The notes under the pieces were generated by a model. The model searched no databases. It saw only the letters and a list, made by a program, of their open reading frames with translations, and had not been told where the DNA came from. This document shows positions 63,839-64,000 of a stretch of DNA of 64,000 nucleotides, one piece after another. The stretch comes from Desulfovibrio subterraneus (GTDB taxonomy: Bacteria > Desulfobacterota > Desulfovibrionia > Desulfovibrionales > Desulfovibrionaceae): the NCBI RefSeq assembly GCF_013340285.1, contig NZ_BLVO01000013.1, positions 789,574 through 853,573 on the forward strand, in the 5' to 3' direction. The translations under genes and the position numbers were made by a program. Position 1 is the first letter of the stretch. Each line of letters begins with the position of its first letter.

Positions 63839-64000
63839 AATGATAAATTAATAGTTATTTCAGAGTGTTAAAAATGCATGAAATGCTGTTTTTGTGGGTT
63901 TGCGGCGCAGATGGTCAATATTTTCCGCCTGCTTGGGCGGATATTCGACGCAGGAAGGCCGGTGGGAAAAAGTGTTCATGCTGCCCTAAAGCAAATTTAA

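Overview
This looks like a Desulfovibrionales chromosome (a Desulfovibrio-type sulfate reducer). The evidence is gene content, not a database match: split glycine decarboxylase (gcvPA/gcvPB) with Lpd, AmrS, TatA, a DRTGG/BioD-like protein beside an ADP-forming acetyl-CoA synthetase, a TIGR03960-type radical SAM protein, and flagellin behind a sigma-54-type promoter. Most core genes have a strong Shine-Dalgarno site and many end in a clean intrinsic terminator.

Left part (1-19.5 kb): accessory DNA. A type I restriction subunit HsdR runs off the left edge (minus strand). Next comes a four-gene module resembling a phage satellite (excisionase-like protein, unknown protein, Toprim/DUF3987 primase-helicase, small terminase), closed by a terminator at 6175-6207. 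Then, on the plus strand, a five-gene operon (6856-18551) encodes an SF1 helicase with a C-terminal DUF559-type nuclease, a membrane-anchored coiled-coil protein, a membrane-anchored coiled-coil McrB-type GTPase, a DUF2357/McrC-like partner and a diverged Hsp70/actin-fold ATPase. Together these fit the McrBC-derived, coiled-coil-rich defence systems called CoCoNuTs, and they are the most interesting content of the window. The operon lies between an intact tRNA-Pro (19506-19582, minus) and a decayed direct copy of that tRNA's 3' half (6298-6339). This suggests an approximately 13.2-kb island inserted into the 3' end of tRNA-Pro.

Right part (19.6-64 kb): core chromosome in short operons. 19.7-22.0 kb: Hpt protein, cobalamin adenosyltransferase, AmrS and a small exported protein, overlapping. 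22.1-28.6 kb: purM, an exported protein, tatA, a cysteine-less CoA-disulfide-reductase/rhodanese homologue, a Cys-rich protein, an unknown protein and a HAD phosphatase. 28.8-33.5 kb: yggT, divIVA-like, DUF167, DUF465, ilvB, ilvN, ilvC (branched-chain amino acid synthesis). 33.9-35.0 kb: an EamA exporter and a 59-residue DUF1508 protein. 35-40 kb: glycine cleavage genes lpd, gcvPB, gcvPA, gcvH (gcvT is not here). 40-47 kb: CheY-like receiver, phosphoglucomutase, and a hybrid histidine kinase overlapping a periplasmic solute-binding protein. 47-54 kb: ychF, M16 peptidase, and an acidic protein with a degenerate Hpt-like start and a STAS end. 54-64 kb: radical SAM/DUF2344 protein, a small conserved protein, MFS transporter, a small exported protein, DRTGG protein, ADP-forming acetyl-CoA synthetase, rnc and flagellin.

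All coordinates and motifs were read directly from the sequence. Family names rest on motif recognition without database searches.
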